Part shown: positions 22,572-34,262 of the stretch, in pieces
Numbering within the stretch: position 1 is the stretch's first letter
How the letters are laid out: each line of letters starts with the position of its first letter
From: Fratercula arctica
Taxonomy: Eukaryota > Chordata > Aves > Charadriiformes > Alcidae
Reading direction: 5' to 3'
Length of the DNA: 64,000 bases
Assembly: GCA_947846985.1 (NCBI GenBank)
Contig: CANTUZ010000025.1
Location: 16,056,100 to 16,120,099 of the forward strand
Position numbers and translations under genes: made by a program
Notes under the pieces: generated by a model
What the model saw: the letters and a program-made list of their open reading frames with translations, nothing else
What the model was told of the DNA's origin: nothing
The model's database searches: none

Positions 22572-23949
22572 TGTAGGACTCCATACAGCAGCTTTCCACC
22601 TCCGATGCTTTCCTAGAATACAACAAGACCCATCAGTGAACAAGGCATACTGTTTCTCGTTATCTGAGAGTTCATTATATGGTGGGGCTTCCTCAGCACA
22701 TGTCACTACCTCCTCAGGCAGCATTGTGAAGTCTTTGCCTTTGGGCCAGTTTGTGATCACTTCTACGATTCCTGGACGATTTGGGTTTCCTATTTGAGCT
22801 TGCTGAGTGATTAAGGCAACCCACTTAAATCCTCCAGGTAGCATCGGTGGCCTGATGAGTAGAAGGAACTTTACCCTTGAACATCCAGCCCAGCACTGGT
22901 GATTGGGGCACCAGGAGGAGCTGTGCTTCAGTACCAATTACCTCTGAAGCAGCTCTAACTCCTTCAAATGCTGCCAAGATTCCTTTCTCAGTTGGGGTAT
23001 AGTTGGCCTCGGAGCCTTTGTATCCTTGACTCCAGAATCCTAGGGGTCGACCTCGAGTCTCCCCTGGTGCTTTCTGCCAGAGGCTCCAGGTAGGGCCATT
23101 ATCCCCAGCTGCAGTGTAGAGCACATTTTTAATGTCCTGTCCGGTTTGGACTGGTGGGGCAGTTTGGGCTACTGCATGCACAATCTCTTGTTTAATTTGC
23201 TCAAAGGCCTGTCGTTGCTCAGGACCCCACGTAATCTCATTTTTCTTTCGAGTCACTTCATAGAGAGGTTTCACAATCTGACTATAACCTGGAACATGCA
23301 GTCTCCAGAAACCCACAATGCCTAAGAAGGCTTGTGTTTCCTTTTTGTTAGTAGGTGGGGACATAGCTGTTATTTTGTTAATCACATCCATTGGGATCTG
23401 GCGATGACCATCTTGCCATTTAATTCCTAAGAACTGGATGTCTCATGCAGGTCCCTTGACCTTACCTCTTTTTATGGCAAAACCTGCTTTCAGAAGAATC
23501 TTGATTATCTTCTTACCTTTCCTGAAAACTTCTTGTGCTGTATTACCCCACACAATGATGTCATCAATGTACTGCAGGTGTTCTGGAGCTTCACCCTGTT
23601 CCAGTGCAGTCTGGATCAGTCCATGGCAAATGGTGGGGCTGTGTTTCCACCCCTGGGGCAGTCGATTCCAGGTGTACTGGATGCCTCTCCAGGTGAAAGC
23701 AAACTGTGGCCTGCGCTCTGCTGCCAAAGGAATAGAGAAAAATGCATTTGCTATATCAATCGTGGCATACCACTTGGCTGCCTTGGACTCCAGTTCATAC
23801 TGCAGTTCTAGCATGTCTGGCACAGCAGCACTCAGTGGTGGTGTGACTTCATTCAGGCCACGATAGTCTACTGTTAGCCTCCACTCTCCATCAGACTTTT
23901 GCACTGGCCATATAGGGCTTTCAAAGGGTGAGTGAGTCTTGCTGATCAC
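22572..23949 (-). pseudogene. ERV2 pol: RT and start of RNase H
   Basis: Frame pieces 23443-23949 and 22825-23391 lie in the same frame, divided by a premature stop at 23443-23445. They encode the RT with SPIWPVQKS, TIDIANAFF, LPQGWKHSP and YIDDIIVWG, so both YIDD aspartates are kept. The connection domain and the beginning of RNase H (LFTDGSC) follow in a shifted frame. The sequence ends at 22572 inside RNase H. Compared with ERV1 it has similar motifs and more lesions. In life the protein would copy viral RNA in the particle. This copy cannot be expressed as one product. Confidence 0.88.
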
Positions 23950-24546
23950 TGCTTGGGTCTCTAGCTGACGAATCAGGTTCTGGATGGGAATCAGGGAGTC
24001 TCAGTTAGTGTGATACTGTCATCAATGCACTGTGGCAGTAGCAATTGGCACCTGCTGTTCTTTAACCTTCAGCAGTCCCACCATAGAAGGGTCATCTGAA
24101 AGGCCAGGTAAGGTAGACAGCTGTGTAATGTCCTCAGTCTCTACAGCTGCTATACCAAAAGCCAACCTATACCCTTTCAGGTCTTTGAAATACCCTCTCT
24201 TAAGGTAGTCTGTGCCAAGGATGCATGGAGCATCTGGGCCAGTCACAATGGGGTGCTTCCTTCGGCCTCCAGTACAGTCAGTTCTTGAGACCCGCCTGTC
24301 ACACCAGAAATAGTGACAGATTTTGCCCCTTTATGATTCGATGGCAATAGGGTACACTGTGCACCAGTGTCCACAAGGGCTTTTTACTTTTGTGGCTAAA
24401 TGTGCCAGGCCATCAAATCTACACAGTCCAATAAACTCGGTTATCCCTTTCCTCCTCCTGGCTGGAGGCAGGGCACCTCTAACATTGAGGATGCCACCTA
24501 CGATTAGCAGATGTGCTCCTATCTGGACCAGAGAACTGCTTACCAT
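23950..24546 (-). pseudogene. ERV2 protease region
   Basis: This is the retroviral aspartic protease and the spacer to RT. The active-site region is recognisable near 24350-24385, where the minus strand reads through a VDTGAQ-like block. The C-terminal block PCILGTDYLKRGYFKD lies in 24022-24246. Several frameshifts and a stop interrupt it. Compared with ERV1 it keeps about 10 bases downstream of the active site that ERV1 has lost. Confidence 0.8.
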
Positions 24547-24559
24547 GGGTTAGAGCAGC

Positions 24560-25847
24560 TACCCTCCTGGAAAAATTCTTTCTTCTATCTGCTTTACCTT
24601 GCAACTCAACCACTCATGCTTGCAGGATTGGAGTAGGTTTTTTATCCCATTTCCTCATATCCTCTCCATAGTTGCAGAGGCAAAGCCACAGGCAATCTCA
24701 GAGCAGGTCCTGTTTCTCTTGAATCGATTTTGTAGGAGGGTGTTTTTTCTTAATGACTGAGGTGTGGGTCTGTTCAGGGGAAGAGTGGGATTCTTTCCCC
24801 TTCTCAGACAGTTTTTCAAGCAGCTCATGAAAAAGTTTATCATTTTCTCGTTTTGCTCGGCTATTGTCTTAGTCATTTTCTCCATTGTCTCAGCCATTGT
24901 CTTGGTTTGCTCAGCCATTTTTTCCATGGCTGCTACAGTGAGGGGATGAGAGAGGCTGTCTTCATACTGGCATACCCTGTTAGACACTTCATTTACAGTT
25001 GGTGCATCAACATTGGATCCTCCCCAAACCATTGTTGACAATGTATGGGAAAACGTTGATGGTGCACTCCGCACAAACTTCCTTATCAAACATTGTTTGC
25101 ATGGCATTTCATCAGGGTCTACATTCACTTGCCAGTCACCATAAATCACCTGTCACACACCCAGTTCCCTCAGGTACTTGATGCCTTTTTCCATGCTTGT
25201 CCACTTACTGGGATGGCATTCAATATCATCCTTGAAGGGATACCTGCCCTTTACGGCCGGTAGCAGTCACCTCCAGAGACTGAGAGTGATTTTCTCCCAA
25301 TTGCTTTATCAATACCTCCATCTCTGGCCAGGTTTCACAACTGCCTGGCTTCTCTACCTTCTAAGTCTATGGAATCAGCTCCATTATCCCAGCATCGGAG
25401 CAACCAGGAGATAAGTGTCTCCCTTTCTTGATGACTAAAGACCTTCCTCATGTTTCTCAAATCCTTCATAGAGAAGGATTTAACAATTAACTCTACATCT
25501 GAGTCCTCCTCCTGCGTTGATGCTGCCTTAGCAGGACCCTTTCCTTTATCTGCTTTAGCAGGACCCTCTCCTGGATCTTCATCAGAAGAGGCAGAGGAAG
25601 GAGCTGATTTCCTTTTCTGCTTCCTGGTCACTGGGGCAACTTGTACCGGTTCTGTTGGAGTTTGAGTACCAGTAGTACTCATTTTTGAAGCAGCTGGAGC
25701 GACTGGTGCTGGGATGGGCTGGAGCGTGGCCTGCACTGGTGGGGGGGTGGCTGGCATGGCCGATGCCGCTGGGGCCGGGGACGGTGGGGCTGATGCCCCA
25801 GCATCAAGTGTAAGTGCAACAAGTGTAAGTGCAACAAGTGTAAGCAA
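24560..25847 (-). pseudogene. ERV2 gag, N-terminus missing
   Basis: The right part (25335-25847) is a Pro/Ala-rich linker followed by an acidic segment and WLLRCWDNGAD, which aligns with ERV1 gag. The left part (24655-25149) carries a capsid-like segment (IRKFVRSAPSTF) and then a methionine/glutamine-rich coiled coil (repeated EKM and AEQ). No CCHC zinc knuckle is visible, as expected for ERVL-type Gag. The region that holds the membrane-like domain in ERV1 is deleted here, so this copy cannot show whether that domain is shared. Stops and shifts separate the pieces. Confidence 0.78.
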
Positions 25848-25899
25848 GAGCCTCTCACTGAACAGAAAGTTGTCTCTGCTTCACCCCAAACCAGGACAG
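25806..25899 (-). repeat. Deleted family-B LTR remnant of ERV2
   Basis: AAGTGTAAGTGCAAC is repeated about two and a half times from 25806. It runs into AAGCAAGAGCCTCT and then, after a deletion, ACAGAAAG...CCCCAAACCAGGACA, the U3 start of LTR family B. The LTR body and viral leader are gone and the remnant is joined directly to the gag linker. Confidence 0.75.
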
Positions 25900-26416
25900 T
25901 AGGTCAAGGTCATATATGACCATGACTACACATTTTATTTAGGGCATTTAAAAAAGTGGATTTCAAGGTAAAGCAGTGTTGAAGACTGGGAGGAAAAATA
26001 TTTTTTTAAATCATTGGTCAACAGCTGAAATAATAAGAAGAGTTGTGTTTTGGGGAAAAGTTACTCTCTTACTTCAATATGAACTTTCTGCCTAAGACTC
26101 CTCTGTTTCTCTTTCTGACTGACTCCATGTTAGAGATATGAAAAACAATACGAGCATCTAAGCCTGTGTGTTGGGTTGACCCTGACTGGGCACCAGGTGC
26201 CCATCAAGTTGCTCCATCACTCCCCCTCCTCAACTGGACAGGAGGGGAGAAAAAATACAACAAAAGGTTCGTGGGTTTAGATAAGGACAGGGAGAGATCG
26301 CTCACCAATTACTGTCACGAGCAAAACAGACTCAACTCAGGGAAATCTATTTAATTTATTACCAATCAAATCAGAGTAGGGTGATGCTAAATAAAACCAA
26401 ATCTTAAAACACCTTC

Positions 26417-28672
26417 ATAGAATCATAGAATCGTTTGGGTTGGTAGGGACCTTTAAAGGTCATACAGTCTAACCCTCCAGGAATGAGCAGGGGGAACATC
26501 TTCAACTAGATTCGGTTGCTCAGAGCCCCCTCCAACCTGACCTTGAATGATTCCAGGGATGGGCCATCTACCACCTCTCTGGGCAACCTGTTCCAGTGTT
26601 TCACCACCCTCATGGTAAAAAATGTCTTCCTTGTGTCTAGTCTGAATCTACCCTTTCTTAGTTTAAAACCATTACCCCTTGTCCTGTCGCAACAGGCCCT
26701 GCTAAAAAGTTTGTCCCCGTCTTTCTTGTCAGCCCCCTTTAAGTACAGAAAGGGCGCAATAAGGTCTTGTTGCGTGGAAAGGGGCAAAGTGGTTTTGGCA
26801 GAAGATAAACCCCCTTTCGTTCTAACACTCCTCACCGAGGTGGGAGGCTAGGTGCATCTGGGTTTAAATTCTGAGTGATGCCCCATTCAGCACTATCAGT
26901 CCAATCGCGTTTAATATGTATTAAACTATTACGATTTGGATACACTAATAGTGGACTGCACCTTCAGTCTAGTCGTGCTCATGAACTAGCACGGCCACTC
27001 TCAAATCTTTGGTCGTGTTCAATGAGGAACTACCATGACTAGCTACTTAAACAGTGCAGTTTATTTAAACAACAGATAGATAGGTTCTTAGGATTGCCGG
27101 TGATAAATACACTGTCTGCAAAGCACACGCAAATGAAAGTATTATTACATATATCAAACGCACGACAAAGTTATAAACGATACAGCCTGGCTATAAATGT
27201 AGGAAAGAGATTCTCTAGAGAAATTTCTGTTTCCCGAGGAAGCATTCGGTATAATCTAAGTCTTACCCAAAGGCATCCCTATGGGGGGGAAGAAAGGCTC
27301 AGCTCGTCGACTGATCCCAGAAGTCAGTGATGGAGTTCTCCTCGACTTGTTCGCGATGGTGTCTTCCCTGATATCCCCCCTCTCTCGGGCTATTTTTATA
27401 CTATTTTTTTATCTTCAAAGTGGAGTTTGAGTGACTTTAGTCATAAATACTTTTATTATGATTGGTGTACTCAAGGAGGAGTGGTCACACCTTGGGGGCG
27501 GGTAGCCTCCGGGATGGAGGTGTGTTTTCGTACATTTGTAATAAGCAAAGTTCACACAAAGGACAGCATTTCATCAAAATTTGATGAAACGTTGGCTCGG
27601 GTAGCAAGTAGGCCACTTATCTGTTTCGTAGTAAGCAAGTAGGCAGCTTATCTGTTCCATAGTACCATCTCGTTCCCATATCTGCTATTCGTCACAAGGG
27701 AAGGCCACGAAATGATAACATTTCGTTCCGTCCCTTGTGTAGCTTCGCAAGCAACCTTGTACAGGGAACCGCAGATGTTGCATTCTTCGTGTGCCAGCTG
27801 CGGCTGTATCAGAAGCCTCTTGATTTTATGACTTTCCTTAATGTGTGAACAATGCTGTACTTTTGTATTTTAGCCAATTTAGTAATTATTCCACAGGTCT
27901 CCCCGGAGCCTTCTCTTCTCCAGGTAGACCAACCCCAACTCTCTCAGCCTGTCCTCATAGGAGAGGAGTTCCATCCCTCTGATCATTTTCATGGCCCTCC
28001 TCTGGATCCGCTCCAACAGGTCCATGTCCTTCTTATGTTGGGGGCCCCAGAGCTGGATGCAGTACTCCAGGTGGGGTCTCACCAGAGCAGAGTAGAGCAA
28101 GTGGACATTGTTGGCTCATGTCCAGCTTTTCATCCACCAGTACCCCCAAGTCCTTCTTGGCAGGGCTGCTCTCAATCCCTTCATCACCCAGCCTGTATTG
28201 ATACCAGGGGTTGCCCTGTCCCAGGTGCAGGACCTTGCGCTTGGCCTTGTTGAACCTCCTGAGATTCACATGGGCCTACTTCTCGAGCTTGTCCAGGTCC
28301 CTCTGGATGGCATCCCATCCCTCAGGCATGTCAACCACACCACTCAGCTTGGTGTCATCGGCAAACTTGCTGAGGGTGCACTCGATCCCACTATGTCATT
28401 GATGAAGGTATTAAACAGTACTGGTCCCAATACAGACCGCTGAGGGACACCACTTGTCACCGTTCTCTATCTGGACATTGAGCTGTTGACCACTACCCTC
28501 TGGATGTGACCATCCAACCAATTCCTTATCCACCGAACAGTCCACCCATCAAATGCATACCTCTCCATCTCAGAGAGAAGGATGTTGTGGGGAACCATGT
28601 CAAAGGCCTTACAGAAGTCCAGATAGACAACATCCGTAGCTCTTCCCTTGTCCACTGATGCAGTCACTCCAT
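26417..28672 (-). mobile_element. CR1 LINE copy E, split by LTR-D
   Basis: This 5'-truncated CR1 lies inside LTR-C. The 3' tail (CATAGAATCATAGAATCG) starts at 26417. The C-terminal coding part reaches 26767, and the rest (27896-28672) continues upstream through RT motif A ([13 protein letters not shown]) to a 5' break near 28672. The two parts join within a GGTCT that is duplicated on both sides of LTR-D. The protein is more diverged than the other copies and has several frame breaks, including the region near 28100 where part of the RT thumb is lost. Confidence 0.88.
26768..27895 (-). mobile_element. Solo LTR (family D) inside CR1 copy E
   Basis: The 1128-bp element runs from TGTTGCGTGG (26768) to ATTATTCCACA (27895). 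It is flanked by a perfect duplication GGTCT (26763-26767 and 27896-27900). On the minus strand a strong TATA box, AGTATAAAAATAGCC, lies at about 27389-27403. A polyadenylation signal AATAAA lies at about 27061-27066, downstream in that orientation. This gives a plausible U3 of about 0.5 kb, a long R and U5. No internal viral sequence remains, so it is a solo LTR formed by recombination. Its family is not recognised. Confidence 0.82.
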
Positions 28673-28848
28673 CAGCTTCCCCCCACCCCTCCCTTCTTCC
28701 CAGGCTCAACTTCACTCCCAATTTCTCTACTTCCTCCCCCCGAGCGGCGCAGGGGGACAGGGAATGGGAGTTTCATTCAGTTCATCACACGTCGTCTCTG
28801 CTGCTCCTTCCTCCTCAGGGGGAGGACTCCTCACACTCTTCCCCTACT

Positions 28849-29150
28849 CCAGCGTGGGGTCTCTGCCATGGGAGATTGTCCTCCACAAACTTCTCCAATA
28901 TGGGTCCTTCCCACGGGCTGCAGTTCTTCACAAACTGCTCCAGTGTGGGTTCTTCCCACGGGGCGCAGTCCTTCAGGAACAGACTGCTCCAGCGTGGGTC
29001 CCCCACGGGGTCACAAGTCCTGCCAGCAAACCTGCTCCAGCGTGGGGTTCTCTCTCTCCAGGGGTCCACAGGTCCTGCCAGGAGCCTGCTCCAGCGTGGG
29101 CTTCCCACGGGGCCAGAGCCTTCTTTAGGCATCCACCTGCTCAAGCGTAA
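28849..29150 (-). repeat. Tandem hairpin array inside LTR-C
   Basis: About seven diverged units, roughly 45-55 bases apart, each begin with CTGCTCCAGCGTGGG or a variant (near 28845, 28890, 28936, 28984, 29032, 29086 and 29138). In four of them the core is a short perfect inverted repeat. Examples are CGTGGGTCCCCCACG near 28993-29007 and CGTGGGCTTCCCACG near 29095-29109. The array lies downstream of the TATA-like element, so it would be transcribed in the R region. Confidence 0.75.
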
Positions 29151-29582
29151 GGTCCTCCATGGGCTGCAGGTGAATATCTACTCCACCATTAACTTCCATG
29201 GGCTGCAGGGGGACAGCCTGCCTCACCATGGTTTTCACCACAGGCTGCAGGGGAATCTCTGCTTCGGTGCCTGGAACACCTCCTCCCCCTCCTTCTGCAC
29301 TGACCTTGGTGTCTGCAGAGTTGTTTCTCTCATATATTCTCACTCCTCTCTCCAGCTACTGCTCCGTGGCAGTTTTTCCCTTCCCTGTTCTTAAATATGT
29401 TATCACAGAGGCGCTACCACCATTGCTGATGGGGTCAGCCTTGACCAGCAACAGGTCCATCTTGGAGATGGCTGGCATTGGCTCTATCGGACATATGGGA
29501 AGCTTCTAGCAGCTTCTCATAGAAACAACCCCTGCAGTCCCCCTGCTACCAAAACCTTGCTATGCCAACCCAATACAGCCTG

Positions 29583-32500
29583 ACTTTGCAAAACCCTTCC
29601 TGTATACAAGCTTGCCCAAACTTGAAAATGTGGAGAATTTTCCAACGTCTCCAAATGTTGATGAGTATATTTCTGAATATTTTCCCAAGTATTATCAGAG
29701 CTGAGGATCAAAGCTCCAGCCATTTGCTTGGTGTTTATTAGCAACTTCAAGGATTCAGAAAATGTAAGCCAGACCTAAAGATGTTGTGAGGTTTTATTTA
29801 ATAATAGATTTGAGGTTCCTTTATTTGTCTCCTGCTGAGCCTTTAGCTTGAACTTGAGTCACTTTCAAACTTTGGTACACTTCTGAGGTCTAGAAAACTG
29901 GGTATTTATTGAACAAGAAAACAAAAAAATCTCAAGTGTGCACACGACAGCAGAAGGCCTCAAACAACTTGAGATTGCTGTGAAAATCTTGATTGGTTTC
30001 TAAGTCCTATCATTGCTGCAACCCTCTAGCAGGCACTACCACTCATAGCCGGTTATGTTCCTTGTGGGAGGCTGCAACGCACGCAGCCTTTCCTCAAGGC
30101 CAGCACACAGCCTTTCCCCAGGGCCAAGTGACGAGTGTCTCAGGGAAGATGCTAGCTTGACTTTTTTTAGAACAATTTCATGTCAATTCTTTAAAGACAA
30201 AAAGAAAAAAAGAAGACCGACTAAATACAAAATTAATTCTCTCTACTTTTCAAGCAAATTCTGAGTTTCCCCTAGCTCCCTATCTTTGCAGTTAGCATCT
30301 CCTCCTCTTCCTCTCTCTCCTGGGCGAGGATGGTACTTATTGTGGAAGGTGATCTATGCTATTTCCCTCCAGCCTAGTGAGGGAGATGGAGGAATAGGAT
30401 AGGGAGAAGACTCTTGCTTCAGTAACAAGAGCACCTCTGAAAAACTGTGGAAGTGGTTTAATTTTTTAGGTGATGGTGTGCTTCTCGGGTTGTGCTAGGT
30501 GCTTCTGAGAGACCTTCCAGTACACAAAGATATCCTAAGGCTGAGTATGCCATGTCATGAGCATCATCATCAAGGGGTGCTCAGCTGTCAGGCATCACCT
30601 ACTGCCCTCCCAGCTCTTTTCCATCTCCTCTGCAGCAGCAGGAGGTGCTGGGGGGGCAAATTAGGTTCTGCCCAGCTCCACACCAGGAGCTTGATGTACC
30701 TGGGCTGGGAAAATGTTGCCTAGGGGCTGGAGCAGGATAACTGGGAGATGCTACTTTCCTGCAGACCTTGGGAGAATGCTCTTCACTGCCATGGGGTCAC
30801 CTCCTCCTCAGCCCCAGGGCTGAGCTGGTCACAGAGGTGATCTCATCATTGCAACAGCCACGCTCCAGCCTGCACCAAGTTATCCACAGTTACCAGGGTG
30901 GGGTGACATGGAGGAGAGAAACACTCTGCCTTTCCAACATCACTTCCTCTCAGCGATGCCCTTCACCCCTTTGTGTTGTCCCCAAGTCCTTCTGCGGGGG
31001 GAACTCACTGCAAAGGTGCGGGGATGGATTTTGCCAGTATGCAACTGTTCTGTGTCAGTATGACCAATGTGAAGGGGTAGTGATGCACTTTGAGCGCACT
31101 CTGTGCTTCTCCGTCAGACAAGAGAGGGTAGCAGAACCACTGACTGCTCACCAGGTGCTTGTAGGTGCTCAGGAGAAACAGGCAGCTCAGTGCAACTCTT
31201 TTTTTTCTATGTGTTAAGACTCAAAGGAAACCCACGAATCCTCCTTGAGAGCCTCCTCTGCAAACTTGTGTGTCTCTAATTGAAACAGGGCAGGGTCTGA
31301 AACCACAGGAGCTGCTATTTCTATTGTACATGTTTAAGTCAAGGTGAAGAGAAAAGTCAGCAAAGTAACCCACAGGGTGAATCCTCCATGTGCCAAGAAA
31401 ACTGACTCCACATTAAAGGTGAGAGCCAGAGCTTGCAAAGCAGTGATGGCCTGGGAAGACAGAGGCCTTGATTCCCTCCATCAGCCTCCAAGTGTTATTC
31501 CCATTAACATTGGCACTAGCCATTGCCCTGAATACCCCATGCACCAAAGCAGTGCGGCCTTTCTGCAGAAAGTTTAGCAACTGATGCAGAATCGACAAGT
31601 GAGTCATTCCTCCTTTCCTCCTTTTTCTCCTCTTCCTCCTGCTTCAGTATTGAAGTGCGTTGAGAAAGCGAGATGTCTGGAAGATGTCTCCTGGATCACT
31701 GCTGCTCCTGGAGCATCTTGTCTGCCTTCAGGCTCTGGCATCAAGTAATGATCAGCCTCCTTCCCCTAGCCCCCTGCCCTGGAGTAGTAGTTTTTAGACA
31801 TGACCTTCCACCTCTTCACAGCTCCCTGTGTCTCTGAAATGTCCAGAGATCAGCCCCTCACTGCGTCCACAAGGAGAACCTGTTATGGAGATTCCTGGCT
31901 CGCATCAGCCCCATCTCATGTCCCTGTCATCTCCCATCATGTTACTGAACTGAAGGGGAACCAGTAGTTTAGATGGTGTCCTCCGCCATGATATGGACTC
32001 ATCATTTCACTATTTGTTGGGAAATGGCAGCTGTGTGCTGCTTGTGGAAAGGTAGCCTTGACTGACTAGCTAAAAATCGGAGGTGACCTAGCTGCTCAGG
32101 AACAATGTGACCAACTTCATCTTTCTTCACTGCCAACCTCTAAGGTTAGAGAGGGCTGTTACCTGTCATGGTGGGGAGGAGAGAGGCAGGTCTATGGATG
32201 TGTCTGTCTGTGTGTGCAAAGGGGGGATATGAAGGGGTATGCTCTTATTCTTTCTTTCCTACTTCATTATATGGATTTTCAGTGGCTTGCATGCCTGAAA
32301 TGCAATAAGGGAGCAATTCCCTTCTATGCCGGCTAGTAAACATTGCCTGTAACTTTACTCTGGTCAGGAAAGTCAGCACTTAAAATTAAAAGTGGTTTTG
32401 GAGGAGGAAAGCCATATTTTAGGAAATTCCAGCTGGGGGTTCCTTGCTACTCAATTTTAGAATCCAATGTGTCATGTCATGTCATATATGCCTTTAAAAA

Positions 32501-33229
32501 AGCATTAAACTGATATATAGTCTCATCTGCTCTTTACTTGCAATATTTAAAGCAGAAAGTATTTTTTAAAAATCAGTTCCCTGGTGCTCTGAATTTACAG
32601 CAGAGGCCACAGTGGAAGGAGTTGAAATTAAGCCCAGGGGAGTGAGAAATGCACCAGAGAGAAAGGCTCCTATGCCAGGTGCTTAAACACATGCATATTT
32701 TAAATCCTATGCCATCTCCCTGAAGACAATGGAGCTGCTCTTGTGTTTAAGACTAACACACCTGGCTTAGTGCTGGGACCTTAATCTCCAAAAGAAGGTG
32801 TATAATGCTGGAGTACAGACTGTGATGCCCATAAACTGCTCCAGGTCCAAGGTACAATCTGCTATGGCAGTTCCTTTCCTTTGTGCAGAGCTCCCATGTT
32901 CGGGTCTTGGAAAGCCAAAATGGTTCCCTGAGACAGGAAAACATCTGTCCCAGACAGTCAGTTTGGGAATGGGTACCCTTGCTGACATGTGGCTTCCAGA
33001 TGTGGATCCAAGCTGGGATCCGGGTGCTTGGGATGAGCCTTTTGCTGATGAAGTTTCTCCCAGCAAAGGCTCATTTCTTGAGTGCTGGGGATTTTAGCTT
33101 CAAAGTTTCCTGTGAGCAGGAACTCATAGCAGGTGTTTCACATGTGGTTAGACATCAGTACTGAAAACACGGTGCATTACTTTTTAGATGGATAGACAGG
33201 TATTTTATAGAGTTCAGCTCCCAGCACTG
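29583..33229. other. Unique sequence, no gene recognised
   Basis: I see no recognisable gene or repeat in this 3.6-kb stretch. The longest frame (149 codons, 30768-31217) shows no family resemblance or splice context. Confidence 0.5.
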
Positions 33230-33907
33230 TGTCGTGGTTTTGGCCAAATTGGCCAATGGCCAGCAACAGATGCTCTCCCCCCACCTCTCGTACACGGAGA
33301 GGAGGAGGAGAGAGAAAGAGATTTTTATGAGTTTAGAAGAAACTAAACTACTTCAATGAAATATTAATAATAAAATAAAAAGGAAAATAATGAAATAGAT
33401 ACAGTATATACAAAACCATATAAAGCTCCCAGGATGACGTCACTGGCAGGCACTGGGGAAGTCCCAGACTGGACTCAGCAACGGGTGGGAACTGGGTTCC
33501 AGAGCTGGAGTCAGGAACACACACATCGGGATCAAAGGCAGATGAACAGACAGGGTCCTCCTTGGACGTCAGCCATTGAAGAAAGAGGGCTGACCCTTTG
33601 ATCCCTCAGCTTTTATACTGAGCATGGGGCAGATGGGATGGAATGCCCCTGTTGGTCAATTTTTGGTCACCTGTCCTGTCTGATCCTCCCTGCAGGTGGG
33701 ACCCCTCTACGCTTTTCCGTTTCCGACCCTCCAACGGGGCAAGTAACAAAATTAGCTGACCTTGGTTGTTATAGCAATAAGTATAAGCAAGAGCCTCTCT
33801 GCATACCATTCCTTGGCACAAACTGTAAACATTGGTCTTATCACTCTGAGAACGAACCATTTTCATCCCAACATGCTGTTAATTTCAGAGAGTTAGAAGA
33901 GGCCTAG
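33230..33907 (-). mobile_element. LTR family B copy 2, truncated by ERV1
   Basis: It starts with TGTCGTGGTTTTGGCC and follows copies 1 and 3 until GAGGCCTAG at 33907, where ERV1 begins. About 75 terminal bases (the start of U3 on the minus strand) are missing and do not reappear beyond ERV1 at 40098. The minus-strand TATA box (CAGTATAAAAGC) lies near 33610-33622. A palindromic TGACGTCA (33435-33442), a CRE-type sequence, is present here and altered in copy 3. Confidence 0.85.
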
Positions 33908-34244
33908 TGTCGTGGTTTGGCCTCAGATGGCAACAAAAAAACAACGTGTCGCTCGCTCAGCGCTTCCCAGTACGGGAAGGATCAGAAGAAAAAGGCAAAA
34001 CGCTTGGGTTGAGACAAAGGCAGTTTAACAGAACAGCAAAGGGAACAAGAAAACAACAACAATAACACCGACAGAGAAATATACAAACGCGATTACGGAA
34101 CCGCCCCTCCCCGCCAGTCCGGACCCGGGACGCGCCAGCCCGCTCCAAAACCCACTGCCTGCCCCCTCCCTCCTTTTAATCTCAGGGTGGGCGTGGCTCA
34201 CATGGCATGAAATACTTAACCCTGTCCCCGCCGGAACCAGGACA
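33908..34244 (-). repeat. ERV1 3' LTR
   Basis: The 337-bp LTR reads TGTCCTGGTTCCGG at its 5' end and CCACGACA at its 3' end on the minus strand. It directly follows the polypurine tract, which identifies it as the 3' LTR. The copy at 39761-40097 is the same length. Confidence 0.92.
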
Positions 34245-34262
34245 TTATCCACCCCTTATTCC
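34245..34262 (-). other. ERV1 polypurine tract
   Basis: On the minus strand GGAATAAGGGGTGGATAA immediately precedes the TG of the 3' LTR. This is the expected position and composition for the second-strand primer site. Three Ts interrupt the purines. Confidence 0.75.

Larger units (their letters stand above)
22572..25899 (-). mobile_element. ERVL-like provirus fragment (ERV2)
   Basis: This minus-strand provirus is cut at both sides. From right to left it has an LTR remnant, part of gag, protease, RT and the start of RNase H, and then stops at 22572 against CR1 copy C. It lacks most of the 5' LTR, the primer site, the gag N-terminus, integrase and the 3' LTR. The RT is closely related to ERV1 (same DIANAFFSIPLAAE and LPQGWKHSP blocks). 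Its LTR remnant matches LTR family B rather than the ERV1 LTR, so it is a sister family. Frames carry several stops and shifts. Confidence 0.88.
26167..29577 (-). mobile_element. Solo LTR (family C) split by nested insertions
   Basis: The ends are TGTGTTGGGTTG at 26167 and CAACCCAATACA at 29577, which mirror each other with one mismatch. They are flanked by a perfect 5-bp target duplication GCCTG (26162-26166 and 29578-29582). The LTR is in two pieces, 26167-26416 and 28673-29577, so its own length is about 1.15 kb. The pieces rejoin at a shared CTTC. Minus orientation is supported by AATAAATTAAATAG on the minus strand near 26345-26360 and a TATA-like AATATATGAG near 29330. Between TATA and polyadenylation signal lies a tandem array of small hairpins. 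Confidence 0.88.

Noticed and set aside
28849..29150. Regularly spaced repeats resembling a CRISPR array
   Set aside because: Units are diverged and tandem with no unique spacers, and they belong to an LTR in vertebrate DNA.
28648..29394. 248-codon frame and overlapping frames on both strands
   Set aside because: They are a by-product of the GC-rich tandem hairpin array inside LTR-C, which is open in several frames at once.
30768..31217. 149-codon open frame
   Set aside because: No family resemblance, no conserved motif and no supporting context.
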